Assembly (NCBI GenBank): GCA_002449845.1
Contig: DJXW01000012.1
Span: 1 to 53,883 of the forward strand
Direction of reading: 5' to 3'
Length of the DNA stretch: 53,883 bases
Source of the DNA: Prevotella sp. UBA6994
Lineage (GTDB): Bacteria; Bacteroidota; Bacteroidia; Bacteroidales; Bacteroidaceae
Shown here: positions 25,251 to 34,176 of the stretch, piece after piece
Layout of the letters: the number at the start of each line of letters is the position of its first letter
Numbering within the stretch: the stretch's first letter is position 1
Position numbers and translations under genes: made by a program
The notes under the pieces: generated by a model
Databases searched by the model: none
Seen by the model: the letters and a program-made list of their open reading frames with translations, nothing else
What the model was told of the DNA's origin: nothing

Positions 25251-25340
25251 TCTTTTTAAGGAGTACAGAAGAAAAAAGGGAGTTCAGGAGTTCAGACAAA
25301 TGTTTTATTATCCGTATGATTCAACCAAAAAGACTATTGT

Positions 25341-25375
25341 CTTTACTCCTTTACTCCTTTACTCCTTAACTCCTT
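25341..25375 (+). repeat. Short tandem repeat of TTTACTCC
   Basis: Three TTTACTCC copies and one TTAACTCC copy lie upstream of the BNR-protein gene. Complementary GGAGT words (25260-25295) lie just before, so the two blocks could pair. Confidence 0.6.
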
Positions 25376-25419
25376 GAAACTCCTAAGAATGACCTTAAAG
25401 ACAAAAAACCATAACGATA

Positions 25420-28356
25420 ATGAAAAAAAGACCATTACTCACTCTCACACTCCTCATCCTATCGGCTTGGGCATTTGCCCAACCTAACAAAATGACTGAC
25501 GAAGGCGCATGGTGCTGGTTTGCCGATCCCAGAGCCACCCATTACGAGAACGCCTCGGGTACCATCAACGCAAGCTATATAGGCTATATAGACATTCACG
25601 GAAACGTCAAGGCTACACAGGTTGACTTCATCCACAACAAGAAAGAAGAAGTACTGGTACGCAGTTGTTTCCAACCCGATGACCATAACAACCCCACATT
25701 CTTGGTATTACCCGACGAGCGCGTGATGATATTCTATACACGCCACACCGACGAACCGAAGATATGGTACAGAATATCCGTGAAACCAGGAGACATCACA
25801 CAGTTGGGCGAAGAGAAATTCATCAGCGTGGCTAACAACACCACATACCCATCGCCATTCATCATGGCAGACGACCCAGACCATATATATTTATGTTGGA
25901 GAGGTATCAACTGGCACCCTACCATCGCACGTATCACCATGCCCGACGGCAACGACAACGTGAAGGTGGACTTTGGTCCCAAGCAAATCGTACAAAGTAC
26001 GGGAGCCAGACCATACGCCAAATACCAAAGCAACGGCAAAGACAAGATATACGTGAGCTACACCACTGGTCACCCCGACAACGAAATGCCCAACTGGCTA
26101 TACTTCAACGTCATCGACATCAACAACGGAAACGGTCCCATCCTGAAAGACGTGAAAGGCAATACGCTGAAGAAGGTGGCAGACGGCGTGTTTAACGTGT
26201 CGAAGACAGACGCATACAAGAACGCATATCCCTATACCGTGGTTGACAACAGTGCCAGCATACGCAACTGGGTGTGGCAGATTACCGTGGACAAGCAAGA
26301 CCACCCCGTAATAGCCTATACGCACATCGACGATGCCAAGACCTCGCACGTATATTGGTATGGTAGATGGACGGGTACGGAATGGAGACGCACATGGGTG
26401 CAATATGCGGGCCATGCCTTCCACAAAAACTGGAACTCTACCGAACGATGCTACTCTGGCGGTGCTGCCGTTGACCCAGAAAACATAAACGACCTCTACC
26501 TGAGCATTCCCACCACCAACGGGCAATATAATCGCGATGGAATCTATGAAATATGGAAGTTTGTGGTGGATGATGACGGTAAGGTGGCCTCATCTGAACA
26601 ACTCACAAAAAACTCACAGAAGAATAATGTAAGACCCTATATTCTGCCCAATTCATCGACATCTCCTCTCCGTCTGACATGGATGAACGGTAATTATTTC
26701 TACTGGATGGTCAACAAAAACTATCCCAAAGGCTATCCCACGGGAATCATGTGCGACTACAACTTGCCACAAGCCAGCATCAACCTGCAACAAGGGTTAA
26801 TCAGCGAGGCAAAAGACAACAAGGGACTGAACATCGAAGCCAAGAACTATCCACAGTTCTCCATCCTTATTTCAGCCACGCTGAACGCCAAGAGCTACCA
26901 GGGATGTACGTTTGTGAATGGTGTTGACGAAAAGACCTATCCACAAGTGGCACACCTCAGCAACTGGGCACCAAAAGCAACCATCCAATTAGCACTCGAC
27001 GCAGAGGGTTACCTCACCTTGAAAGCCGGAGGAAAGACCTATCGCAGTGAATATAAGTTCTATAATTCTGACAACTGGGCAGCCAATTCATCTGGTACAT
27101 CAGGCGACTCATGGCCTACCACCTACAATGAGGTGAACCTGGCATTGACCTACGACGGACAGCAGATGGTGGTATATAGAAACGGCGTGATAGAAATCAA
27201 GGCAGACGTAGCCAACGAAACCCTTTACCAACTGACCGTTGGTGGATGGGATGGAAAGATGAAGTTGGGACGATTCTATGACCGCGCATTGCCACAAGAC
27301 GAAATCAAGGCGAATGGTGACGCAATGGCTCTCAACAGCATTGCCATTCCCGAAAACGTATATACAGACATCGTACTGCCAGCCGAAACCAACGGCAAGA
27401 GCATTACATGGACCTCAAACCAAACCCGTATCATCAGCAATACGGGTTTGGTAAACCTTCCCGACTCCCCTACCCCAGTGACGCTGACAGCCACGACGGA
27501 AAGCGGCAGTGTGAGCTTTGACGTGACGGTTTATCCACGACAGATAGAAAACAACCTCTTGCTGCAATACGAGTTTGAAACAGATGACCTGTACACTTCT
27601 TCTACAGGACAGAAATACGTGAGCGACAAGAGTGGCAACAACCGTGACATGCAGGTGATGGGCACAGCCAAGATAGATGGTACGCTGAACCTCATGGGCA
27701 ACGCTCCCACCACCTTTTCTGCCAACGGCTACGGACTGGCTCCCACTGGTATCTTGAAAAACGTGAGAAGCTACACCTTCACGTTCGACGCACTGGCACA
27801 CAACCGCACCAAGCTGCCACGCTTTTACGACTTCGGTTCAGGCAGCGGCAACAGCGTATTTCTTCGCCTGACCAACAACTACAAGTATTCTGCCGGTGCT
27901 AAATACAATGGTGGTTCTACGCTGATGGTGGAAGCCAACAGCCAAATGCCACAAGACAAGATGCAACACATTGCCGTGACGTTTGACGCTGCATCAAAGA
28001 AGACCACCATCTACGTGGATGGTACAGCCATCGTCAGCGGCACCAACGTGACGTATGAACCTTACCAACTGACAAACGGCGACAACGATACCCGCAACTA
28101 CATTGGCAGGACGCAGTGGTGGGACAACAATACCGACAACGGCGACTTGGTGGGACAGATTGACCATTTCCGCCTGTACGACATTGCGCTGACACAAGAA
28201 GAAATCAAGACTTTAAACGACATTACTGACGGAATACAAACCCTCTACCAGCCATCTGCCACTTCTTCACATTATTATAATTTGGCAGGGCAACGCATAG
28301 CACAACCACAAAAAGGTTTTTATATCAAAGACAACAAGAAATATTTCCAAAGATAA
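25420..28356 (+). CDS. Secreted BNR-propeller protein with two LamG-like domains
   Basis: A 978-residue exported protein. After the signal peptide (residues 1-20) the GAWCWFADPRA start and the following region to about 440 match the BNR_4 family, a beta-propeller found in polysaccharide lyases and related enzymes. A first LamG/concanavalin-like domain covers about 455-625, a bacterial Ig-like domain about 637-705 (ITWTSNQTRIISNTGLV), and a second LamG-like domain about 712-925. The end (YYNLAGQRIAQPQKGFYI...) is a C-terminal sorting tail. It is probably a surface or secreted polysaccharide-degrading enzyme, perhaps for pectic or ulvan-like glycans; the substrate cannot be read from sequence. 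Confidence 0.8.
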   Translation: MKKRPLLTLTLLILSAWAFAQPNKMTDEGAWCWFADPRATHYENASGTINASYIGYIDIHGNVKATQVDFIHNKKEEVLVRSCFQPDDHNNPTFLVLPDERVMIFYTRHTDEPKIWYRISVKPGDITQLGEEKFISVANNTTYPSPFIMADDPDHIYLCWRGINWHPTIARITMPDGNDNVKVDFGPKQIVQSTGARPYAKYQSNGKDKIYVSYTTGHPDNEMPNWLYFNVIDINNGNGPILKDVKGNTLKKVADGVFNVSKTDAYKNAYPYTVVDNSASIRNWVWQITVDKQDHPVIAYTHIDDAKTSHVYWYGRWTGTEWRRTWVQYAGHAFHKNWNSTERCYSGGAAVDPENINDLYLSIPTTNGQYNRDGIYEIWKFVVDDDGKVASSEQLTKNSQKNNVRPYILPNSSTSPLRLTWMNGNYFYWMVNKNYPKGYPTGIMCDYNLPQASINLQQGLISEAKDNKGLNIEAKNYPQFSILISATLNAKSYQGCTFVNGVDEKTYPQVAHLSNWAPKATIQLALDAEGYLTLKAGGKTYRSEYKFYNSDNWAANSSGTSGDSWPTTYNEVNLALTYDGQQMVVYRNGVIEIKADVANETLYQLTVGGWDGKMKLGRFYDRALPQDEIKANGDAMALNSIAIPENVYTDIVLPAETNGKSITWTSNQTRIISNTGLVNLPDSPTPVTLTATTESGSVSFDVTVYPRQIENNLLLQYEFETDDLYTSSTGQKYVSDKSGNNRDMQVMGTAKIDGTLNLMGNAPTTFSANGYGLAPTGILKNVRSYTFTFDALAHNRTKLPRFYDFGSGSGNSVFLRLTNNYKYSAGAKYNGGSTLMVEANSQMPQDKMQHIAVTFDAASKKTTIYVDGTAIVSGTNVTYEPYQLTNGDNDTRNYIGRTQWWDNNTDNGDLVGQIDHFRLYDIALTQEEIKTLNDITDGIQTLYQPSATSSHYYNLAGQRIAQPQKGFYIKDNKKYFQR

Positions 28357-28396
28357 CCTTCGCGTTTCCTACGCGTCACTATCTCGGAAACCATCG

Positions 28397-28457
28397 GTCA
28401 CCATGCAAGAAACCGTTGGTCACACATATAGTAACCATCGGTTTCTTGCATGGTGAC
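28397..28457 (+). terminator. Long hairpin repeat after the BNR gene
   Basis: A 19-bp perfect inverted repeat (28397-28415 and 28439-28457) extends inward to about 24 pairs with one mismatch, around a 13-base loop, and is followed by TTTTGTTT. It probably ends the BNR transcript. Its words (AACCATCGGT, TTTCTTGCAT, GGTGAC) recur at 44753-44816, so it belongs to a repeat family. Confidence 0.7.
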
Positions 28458-28509
28458 TTTTGTTTCCACGATTTTAGCGAAATAAAAAACACAAAAAGGA
28501 ACATTTTAT

Positions 28510-28540
28510 TTTGTACTGCCCCCAATTTGCATTATCTTTG
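28510..28540 (+). promoter_or_regulatory. Promoter of ruvB
   Basis: TTTG (28510-28513) and TATCTTTG (28533-28540), 19 bases apart, are a textbook Bacteroidetes promoter; the ATG follows 25 bases after the -7 box. Confidence 0.8.
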
Positions 28541-28565
28541 CACGTACAAACAAGAATATCCGTGA

Positions 28566-29597
28566 ATGGCAGAAGATTTTAACATCAGGGAAGAACGCCT
28601 GAGCAAAGCCGAGAAAGACTTCGAGAACGCACTGCGCCCATTGCGATTCAATGACTTCAGCGGTCAGAAGAAAGTGGTGGAGAACCTTGAAGTGTTCGTA
28701 GAAGCGGCTAAGTATAGAGGTGAACCTCTCGACCATACCTTGCTGCATGGGCCTCCAGGACTTGGAAAAACCACGTTGAGCAACATCATAGCCAACGAGT
28801 TGGGCGTGGGATTCAAAATCACGAGCGGTCCCGTATTAGACAAGCCAGGCGACTTAGCTGGCATCCTGACCTCATTAGAGACCAACGACGTGCTTTTCAT
28901 CGACGAGATTCATCGCCTGTCGCCCGTGGTGGAAGAATACCTGTATTCCGCCATGGAAGACTATCGCATAGACATCATGATAGACAAGGGTCCGTCGGCA
29001 CGTTCCATCCAGATAGACCTCAATCCCTTCACGTTGGTGGGTGCCACCACACGCAGCGGACTGCTTACCGCACCCTTGCGCGCCCGTTTCGGCATCAACC
29101 TACACTTGGAATATTACGAGCCAGAAACGCTCACTCGCATCATCAAGCGCAGTGCGAGCATTCTGAATGTTCCTATCAGCGACGATGCCGCCGCCGAGAT
29201 TTCGGGCAGGTCGCGCGGCACGCCCCGTATAGCCAACGCTCTGCTGAGAAGAGTGCGCGACTTTGCACAAGTGAAAGGCAGTGGCAGGATAGACCATGAG
29301 ATAGCGAAATATGCGTTGAAATCGCTGAATATCGACCAATATGGTTTGGATGAGATAGACAACAAGATATTGCTCACCATCATCGACAAGTTTAAGGGAG
29401 GTCCCGTGGGACTTTCTACTATCGCCACCGCCATTGGTGAAGACACGGGTACGGTGGAAGAGGTGTATGAGCCATTCTTGATCATGGAAGGATTTATCAA
29501 GCGCACACCCCGTGGGCGCATGGCAACGCAATTGGCATACGAGCACTTGGGGAGAAACCCATATCATGGAAATATCATGGAGCAAGAATTATTCTGA
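28566..29597 (+). CDS. ruvB: Holliday junction branch-migration helicase RuvB
   Basis: A 343-residue AAA+ motor that drives branch migration of Holliday junctions with RuvA, before RuvC cleavage. Walker A GPPGLGKT (about residues 61-68), Walker B LFIDEIHRL (about 110-118), the sensor GATTRSGLLTAPLRARFG and the C-terminal winged-helix domain (IMEGFIKRTPRGRMAT) are all present. Length is normal and the start follows a clear promoter. coaD and ybeY follow on the same strand. Confidence 0.97.
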   Translation: MAEDFNIREERLSKAEKDFENALRPLRFNDFSGQKKVVENLEVFVEAAKYRGEPLDHTLLHGPPGLGKTTLSNIIANELGVGFKITSGPVLDKPGDLAGILTSLETNDVLFIDEIHRLSPVVEEYLYSAMEDYRIDIMIDKGPSARSIQIDLNPFTLVGATTRSGLLTAPLRARFGINLHLEYYEPETLTRIIKRSASILNVPISDDAAAEISGRSRGTPRIANALLRRVRDFAQVKGSGRIDHEIAKYALKSLNIDQYGLDEIDNKILLTIIDKFKGGPVGLSTIATAIGEDTGTVEEVYEPFLIMEGFIKRTPRGRMATQLAYEHLGRNPYHGNIMEQELF

Positions 29598-29645
29598 GAT
29601 CTCTGAGAACTCTGAGGACTCTGAGAACTCCGAGAACTCCGAGAA
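29594..29645 (+). repeat. Tandem repeat of a 9-bp CTGAGAACT-like word between ruvB and coaD
   Basis: The 62-base gap is almost wholly made of about five imperfect copies of an ACTCTGAGA/ACTCCGAGA word, starting at the ruvB stop codon. It may be a slippage-prone spacer that sets distance to coaD. Confidence 0.65.
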
Positions 29646-29659
29646 AAAACCAAAACACA

Positions 29660-30103
29660 ATGAAAACAGGAATCTTCGTAGGCAGCTTTGACCCATACAC
29701 CATCGGCCATCATTCGGTGGTGAAGCGCATCCTGCCCCTTTTTGACAAATTAGTAATCGGCGTAGGTATCAACGACAAGAAACAATATACCTGCAACGGG
29801 GAGGAACGCGTGAGAAAAATCGCCGAGATATATGCCCAAGAACCGAAAATAGAGGTGAAAGCCTACCACGACCTCACCATCGACTTCGCCCGTCGGGAAG
29901 GCGCACAATACATCGTGAAGGGTGTGCGCAATGTAGCCGACTTTGAATCAGAACGAACACAAGCCGACATCAACAGGAGACTGTCGGGCATAGAAACCAT
30001 CTTGCTGCCCGCAGAACCAGGCATGGACATCGTATCTTCTTCTATGGTCAGAGAACTGACAAGATTTGGAAAAGACACTTCGGAATTTACGACGATATTA
30101 TGA
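29660..30103 (+). CDS. coaD: Phosphopantetheine adenylyltransferase
   Basis: A 147-residue nucleotidyltransferase making dephospho-CoA from 4'-phosphopantetheine and ATP, the fourth step of CoA synthesis. The N-terminal GSFDPYTIGHHSVV carries the (T/H)xGH motif, and VSSSMVRELTRFG matches the ISSTxVR motif. Length is typical. Its stop overlaps the start of ybeY (ATGA), implying coupled translation. Confidence 0.95.
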   Translation: MKTGIFVGSFDPYTIGHHSVVKRILPLFDKLVIGVGINDKKQYTCNGEERVRKIAEIYAQEPKIEVKAYHDLTIDFARREGAQYIVKGVRNVADFESERTQADINRRLSGIETILLPAEPGMDIVSSSMVRELTRFGKDTSEFTTIL

Positions 30104-30510
30104 TAACTTACAACACGGAAGGCGTGAAGATGCCTCGCATCAAGAAACGTGACACTACAGCCTGGATCAAGGCGGTGGCAGCCACGTATGGGAAGAAAGT
30201 GGGAGACATAGGGTATCTCTTCGTGAACGACGAGAAGATACTGGAAGTAAACCGTGAATACTTAGGACACGATTACTATACAGACATCATTACCTTCGAC
30301 TACGACGAAGATGATGTAATCAATGGCGACTTGGTCATCTCTCTTGACACCGTGCGTACCAACGCAGAACAATTTGGCAAGGAATATGACGAGGAACTGC
30401 ACCGTGTCATCATCCACGGCATCCTACACCTTTGCGGCATCAACGACAAAGGACCAGGAGAACGAGAAATCATGGAAGCAGCCGAAAACAAGGCACTTGC
30501 CATGAGATGA
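30100..30510 (+). CDS. ybeY: Endoribonuclease YbeY (rRNA maturation factor)
   Basis: A 136-residue metal-dependent RNase acting in 16S rRNA 3'-end maturation and ribosome quality control. The zinc site appears as HGILHLCGINDK: the first two histidines are present, while the third position of the usual HGxLHLxGxDH motif is Lys. From memory this variant is normal in Bacteroidetes. N terminus MITYNTEGVKMP is family-typical. It overlaps coaD by four bases, and a strong bidirectional terminator begins on its stop codon. Confidence 0.92.
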   Translation: MITYNTEGVKMPRIKKRDTTAWIKAVAATYGKKVGDIGYLFVNDEKILEVNREYLGHDYYTDIITFDYDEDDVINGDLVISLDTVRTNAEQFGKEYDEELHRVIIHGILHLCGINDKGPGEREIMEAAENKALAMR

Positions 30511-30555
30511 CTTGAAGGACCTTAAAGCTCAGAATGTCTTTAAGGTCCTTCAAGT
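30510..30555. terminator. Bidirectional terminator between ybeY and the CtpA-type protease gene
   Basis: An 18-bp perfect inverted repeat (30510-30527 and 30538-30555, ACTTGAAGGACCTTAAAG and its complement) has a 10-base loop. The convergent genes ybeY and the protease end at either side. Confidence 0.85.
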
Positions 30556-30565
30556 TTATTGATTG

Positions 30566-32140
30566 TTATTCTTTTTCAACCAGCTCCAAGGCTTTTTTCA
30601 CCACGTCACTGCCGTCATTCATCACGGCAAAATACTCGCTCATATCCCATAAGTCGCGGGCAACAAGAGCTTTCAGTTGCAGCTTCAATCGAGGAATGGT
30701 CATCTGCAATTCCTCATCATCCTTGGGCTTTACCTTTTCCTTCTCAGCCTCAGCCAAGAGGTCGTCTATCATCTTTTGAGGAACCTCAAACTGTGATTTG
30801 AACAATTCAAACGTAGGATATTGCTTACGCAATTGCTTGCGATGATTATCTACGTAGCGCAGGTTAGCATTGATAATGATACTCTTGGCAGCCAACTGGC
30901 GATGAAACTTGGTGTACTGCGTGGTATCGAGCGGCACGAAATAATCTGGCATGATACCACCACCGCCATAAACCGTGCGATGCTTGCGTAAGGTATAGCA
31001 TTTCAAGGAATCCACAAAGTGGATGCTATCAGCACTGTAAAGCTCACCGTGCTTGAATCGTTTCTCGATGTCTTCAGCGTATTCCTTGCTCTCACCCTTC
31101 ACGTATGGCTTCTGGATACACCTACCAGAAGGCGTGTAATAATGAGCTATTGTAAGGCGAATCATGCTACCGTCGGGGAAGTCGATTGGACGCTGCACGA
31201 GTCCCTTTCCGAACGTTCTCCTTCCCACGATGATACCACGGTCTTGGTCTTGGAGAGCACCCGTCACGATTTCAGATGCCGATGCAGAATATTCATTAAC
31301 CAATGCGTAAATCTTGCCATCAAGCAACCTGCCATTGCCTTGTGCCCTGAACTCCTGTCGGGGAGCACTCCTTCCCTCAGTATATACAATCAAGTCGTTT
31401 CTCTGCAAGAATTCATTGGCAATCATCACGGCAGCCTGCATGTATCCACCACCATTCTCCTGCAAGTCGAGGATAAGGTCTTTCATGCCCGCCTTCTTCA
31501 AGGAGTCAACACCCGTCATAAACTCATTATACGTAGTGGCTCCAAAGCTACCGATACGGATATAACCCACCGTAGGACGAATCATATAGATAGCATCAAT
31601 GGTCTTCACGGGAATCTTGTCGCGCGTAACGACAAACTTCAACTTATCCGCAATACCCCGACGGATGATACCCAAGTTGACCTTTGTACCTTTCTTGCCA
31701 CGCAAGCGACGCATAATCTCCTCTTTCGACATCTTCACGCCAGCAATAGCCGTGTCGTTAACCGTAACGATACGGTCGCCAGCGACAATACCCACCTTCT
31801 CAGACGGTCCATTGGTAACGGGCTGAATAACCAGCAAGGTGTCTTCCACCATATTAAATTGCACGCCGATGCCTTCGAAAGACCCTTGCAACGACTCGGT
31901 CATCTCCTTGGTTTGCTTGGCAGTGGTGTAAGAAGAATGCGGGTCGAGTTTTTCCAACATACCCCGAATGCCATCCTCTACCAGCTTTTGCTCGTCAACG
32001 GAATCTACATACAAATTGTTAATAGCCATCTCAGCGATATGCAACTTCCTGAGCGGACTGTCATCACTGAGATTGATGCGTTGCGCATACGTCAGCGACG
32101 GCAACAACACAAGGCATATCACATAAAAAAGTTGTTTCAT
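30566..32140 (-). CDS. S41-family C-terminal processing protease
   Basis: A 524-residue exported serine protease of the CtpA/Prc type. Signal peptide at 1-19; a PDZ domain (about 90-170, GIGVQFNMVEDTLLVIQPV... GDRIVTVN) and the S41 catalytic domain (about 190-370). The Ser lies in NEYSASASEIVTGAL and the general-base Lys in FGKGLVQ. Such enzymes trim or degrade periplasmic and membrane proteins. It follows parE on the same strand with a 43-base gap; this ParE-protease neighbourhood is common in Bacteroidales. Confidence 0.92.
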   Translation of the reverse strand: MKQLFYVICLVLLPSLTYAQRINLSDDSPLRKLHIAEMAINNLYVDSVDEQKLVEDGIRGMLEKLDPHSSYTTAKQTKEMTESLQGSFEGIGVQFNMVEDTLLVIQPVTNGPSEKVGIVAGDRIVTVNDTAIAGVKMSKEEIMRRLRGKKGTKVNLGIIRRGIADKLKFVVTRDKIPVKTIDAIYMIRPTVGYIRIGSFGATTYNEFMTGVDSLKKAGMKDLILDLQENGGGYMQAAVMIANEFLQRNDLIVYTEGRSAPRQEFRAQGNGRLLDGKIYALVNEYSASASEIVTGALQDQDRGIIVGRRTFGKGLVQRPIDFPDGSMIRLTIAHYYTPSGRCIQKPYVKGESKEYAEDIEKRFKHGELYSADSIHFVDSLKCYTLRKHRTVYGGGGIMPDYFVPLDTTQYTKFHRQLAAKSIIINANLRYVDNHRKQLRKQYPTFELFKSQFEVPQKMIDDLLAEAEKEKVKPKDDEELQMTIPRLKLQLKALVARDLWDMSEYFAVMNDGSDVVKKALELVEKE

Positions 32141-32183
32141 TATCTTTGTTGTGTTTGATATTTCTAATTTTGAGAAAAAATTG

Positions 32184-34151
32184 TCAATCCTTCATCTGCG
32201 ACTCTTCCGGAATATCCTCCTCTATCACCAAATTATCAATGATAAAGTTTTGTCGTTCCATGGTATTCTTACCCATGTAATACTCCAAGAGCTTAGCCAC
32301 TTGGTCGTTCTTGTGCAAGGTAACCTGTTCCAAACGCATATCAGGACCGATGAAATGGACAAATTCGTCGGGCGAAATTTCACCCAATCCCTTGAATCGC
32401 GTGATTTCTGGATCAGGTCCCAATTCCTTGATGGCACGTAATCGCTCTTCGTCACTATAGCAATAATGCGTGATGAAATCAGACTTACGTTCCTTGCCAT
32501 TCAACTTGGCATCAGCAGCCTCAATAACCTGTTTGTTCTTGATGCGTGTACGTTTGTTTCTGACGCGGAACAAAGGGGTTTGCAACACGTAAACATGACC
32601 TTTCTTGATGAGTTCGGGGAAGAACTGCAAGAAGAACGTGATGATGAGCAAGCGAATGTGCATACCATCTACATCGGCATCGGTGGCTACAATCACCTTA
32701 TTATAACGCAACGTGTCTAACCCATCCTCAATGTCGAGGGCAGCCTGCAAGAGATTGAACTCCTCATTCTCATACACCACCTTCTTGGTCAAGCCATACG
32801 AATTGAGCGGTTTTCCACGTAAGGAGAACACGGCTTGCGTATTCACGTCACGACTCTTGGTGATGCTTCCGCTGGCAGAGTCACCCTCGGTGATAAAGAT
32901 GCTACTCTCCTCCTTGCGCTCGTTTTTCACGTCGCTGTAATGGATACGACAGTCGCGCAATTTCTTGTTATGCAGATTGGCTTTCTTAGCCCGTTCACGT
33001 GCCAACTTCGTCACACCAGCAATAGCCTTACGCTCTCGCTCACTCTCGGTAATCTTATTCTGAATGGCATCAGCCACTTCGGGATGCTTGTGCAGATAGT
33101 TGTCAACCTGCAATTTGATGAAATCCCCCACATACTTATTCACAGAGTCACCATTAGGAGACATGGTGGTAGAGCCCAACTTGATTTTCGTCTGACTCTC
33201 AAATACGGGTTCTTCCACATTGATAGCAATGGCAGCCACCAATCCATTGCGTATATCTACATACTCGTAGTTTTTACCAAAAAATTCCTTGATGGTCTTG
33301 GCAATATGTTCCTTAAACGCACTTTGGTGCGTACCGCCCTGCGTGGTATGCTGTCCGTTCACGAAAGAGTGATATTCCTCTCCATATTGATTGGCATGGG
33401 TGAAAGCAATCTCAATATCCTCACCCTTCATGTGAATGATGGGATAAAGTCCGTCATTTGTCATATTGTCGTTCAGCAAATCTTTCAAGCCATTGCGACT
33501 CAAGATGCGACGACCATTATACATGATGGTAAGACCAGAGTTTAAGTAGGTATAATTGCGGAGCATGGTTTCCACGATGTCATCGTGAAAATGATAGTTC
33601 TGGAATAACGTATCGTCTGGCTCAAAGAAGATAAACGTACCGTTCTCGTCATTGCTGTCGTTCGTCACGTCGTCAACAAGTTTTCCACGCATGAACGTCA
33701 GCTCACGCACTTTTCCCTCACGGTACGACTTCACCTCAAACTTAGAGCTCAAGGCATTTACAGCCTTGATACCAACACCGTTCAATCCCACGCTTTTCTT
33801 GAAAGCTTTGGAGTCGTATTTTCCACCCGTATTCAACACACTGACAGCCTCAACGAGCTTACCTTGAGGAATACCTCTACCATAGTCGCGTATGCTCACA
33901 CGAAGATTGTCTTCCACATCTATCTCAATGCGTTTGCCGGCATTCATCTTAAACTCGTCAATCGAGTTGTCTATCACTTCCTTCAAAAGCACATAGATAC
34001 CATCTTCAGGCAGGGAGCCATCGCCCAATCGTCCGATATACATACCGGGACGTGTGCGTACATGCTCCATATCAGAAAGATGGCGTATGTTATCGTCTGT
34101 ATACTCCACTTGCGGTTGGAGTTCCTGTTCGTAAATTTGATCTGTTGACAT
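32184..34151 (-). CDS. parE: DNA topoisomerase IV subunit B (GyrB/ParE family)
   Basis: A 655-residue type II topoisomerase ATPase subunit. The GHKL motifs are present: EVIDNSIDE (about residues 58-66), DYGRGIP, and GLNGVGIKAVNALS. The Toprim domain has ITEGDSASGS and DADVDGMHIRLL. It would unlink daughter chromosomes together with ParC, which is not in the window. Its start lies 25 bases after the GNAT-like gene, so the three minus-strand genes GNAT, parE and protease probably form one operon. Confidence 0.93.
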   Translation of the reverse strand: MSTDQIYEQELQPQVEYTDDNIRHLSDMEHVRTRPGMYIGRLGDGSLPEDGIYVLLKEVIDNSIDEFKMNAGKRIEIDVEDNLRVSIRDYGRGIPQGKLVEAVSVLNTGGKYDSKAFKKSVGLNGVGIKAVNALSSKFEVKSYREGKVRELTFMRGKLVDDVTNDSNDENGTFIFFEPDDTLFQNYHFHDDIVETMLRNYTYLNSGLTIMYNGRRILSRNGLKDLLNDNMTNDGLYPIIHMKGEDIEIAFTHANQYGEEYHSFVNGQHTTQGGTHQSAFKEHIAKTIKEFFGKNYEYVDIRNGLVAAIAINVEEPVFESQTKIKLGSTTMSPNGDSVNKYVGDFIKLQVDNYLHKHPEVADAIQNKITESERERKAIAGVTKLARERAKKANLHNKKLRDCRIHYSDVKNERKEESSIFITEGDSASGSITKSRDVNTQAVFSLRGKPLNSYGLTKKVVYENEEFNLLQAALDIEDGLDTLRYNKVIVATDADVDGMHIRLLIITFFLQFFPELIKKGHVYVLQTPLFRVRNKRTRIKNKQVIEAADAKLNGKERKSDFITHYCYSDEERLRAIKELGPDPEITRFKGLGEISPDEFVHFIGPDMRLEQVTLHKNDQVAKLLEYYMGKNTMERQNFIIDNLVIEEDIPEESQMKD

Positions 34152-34176
34152 TTAAATCCTTACTCTTTATCTTCGT

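Noticed and set aside
30418..30453. Loss of the third zinc His in YbeY (HGILHLCGINDK)
   Set aside because: From memory Lys at this place is usual in Bacteroidetes YbeY, so it is not evidence of a broken gene.
31019..32158. Plus-strand 379-codon frame opposite the CtpA-type protease
   Set aside because: Antisense shadow; the minus strand shows full PDZ and S41 motifs.
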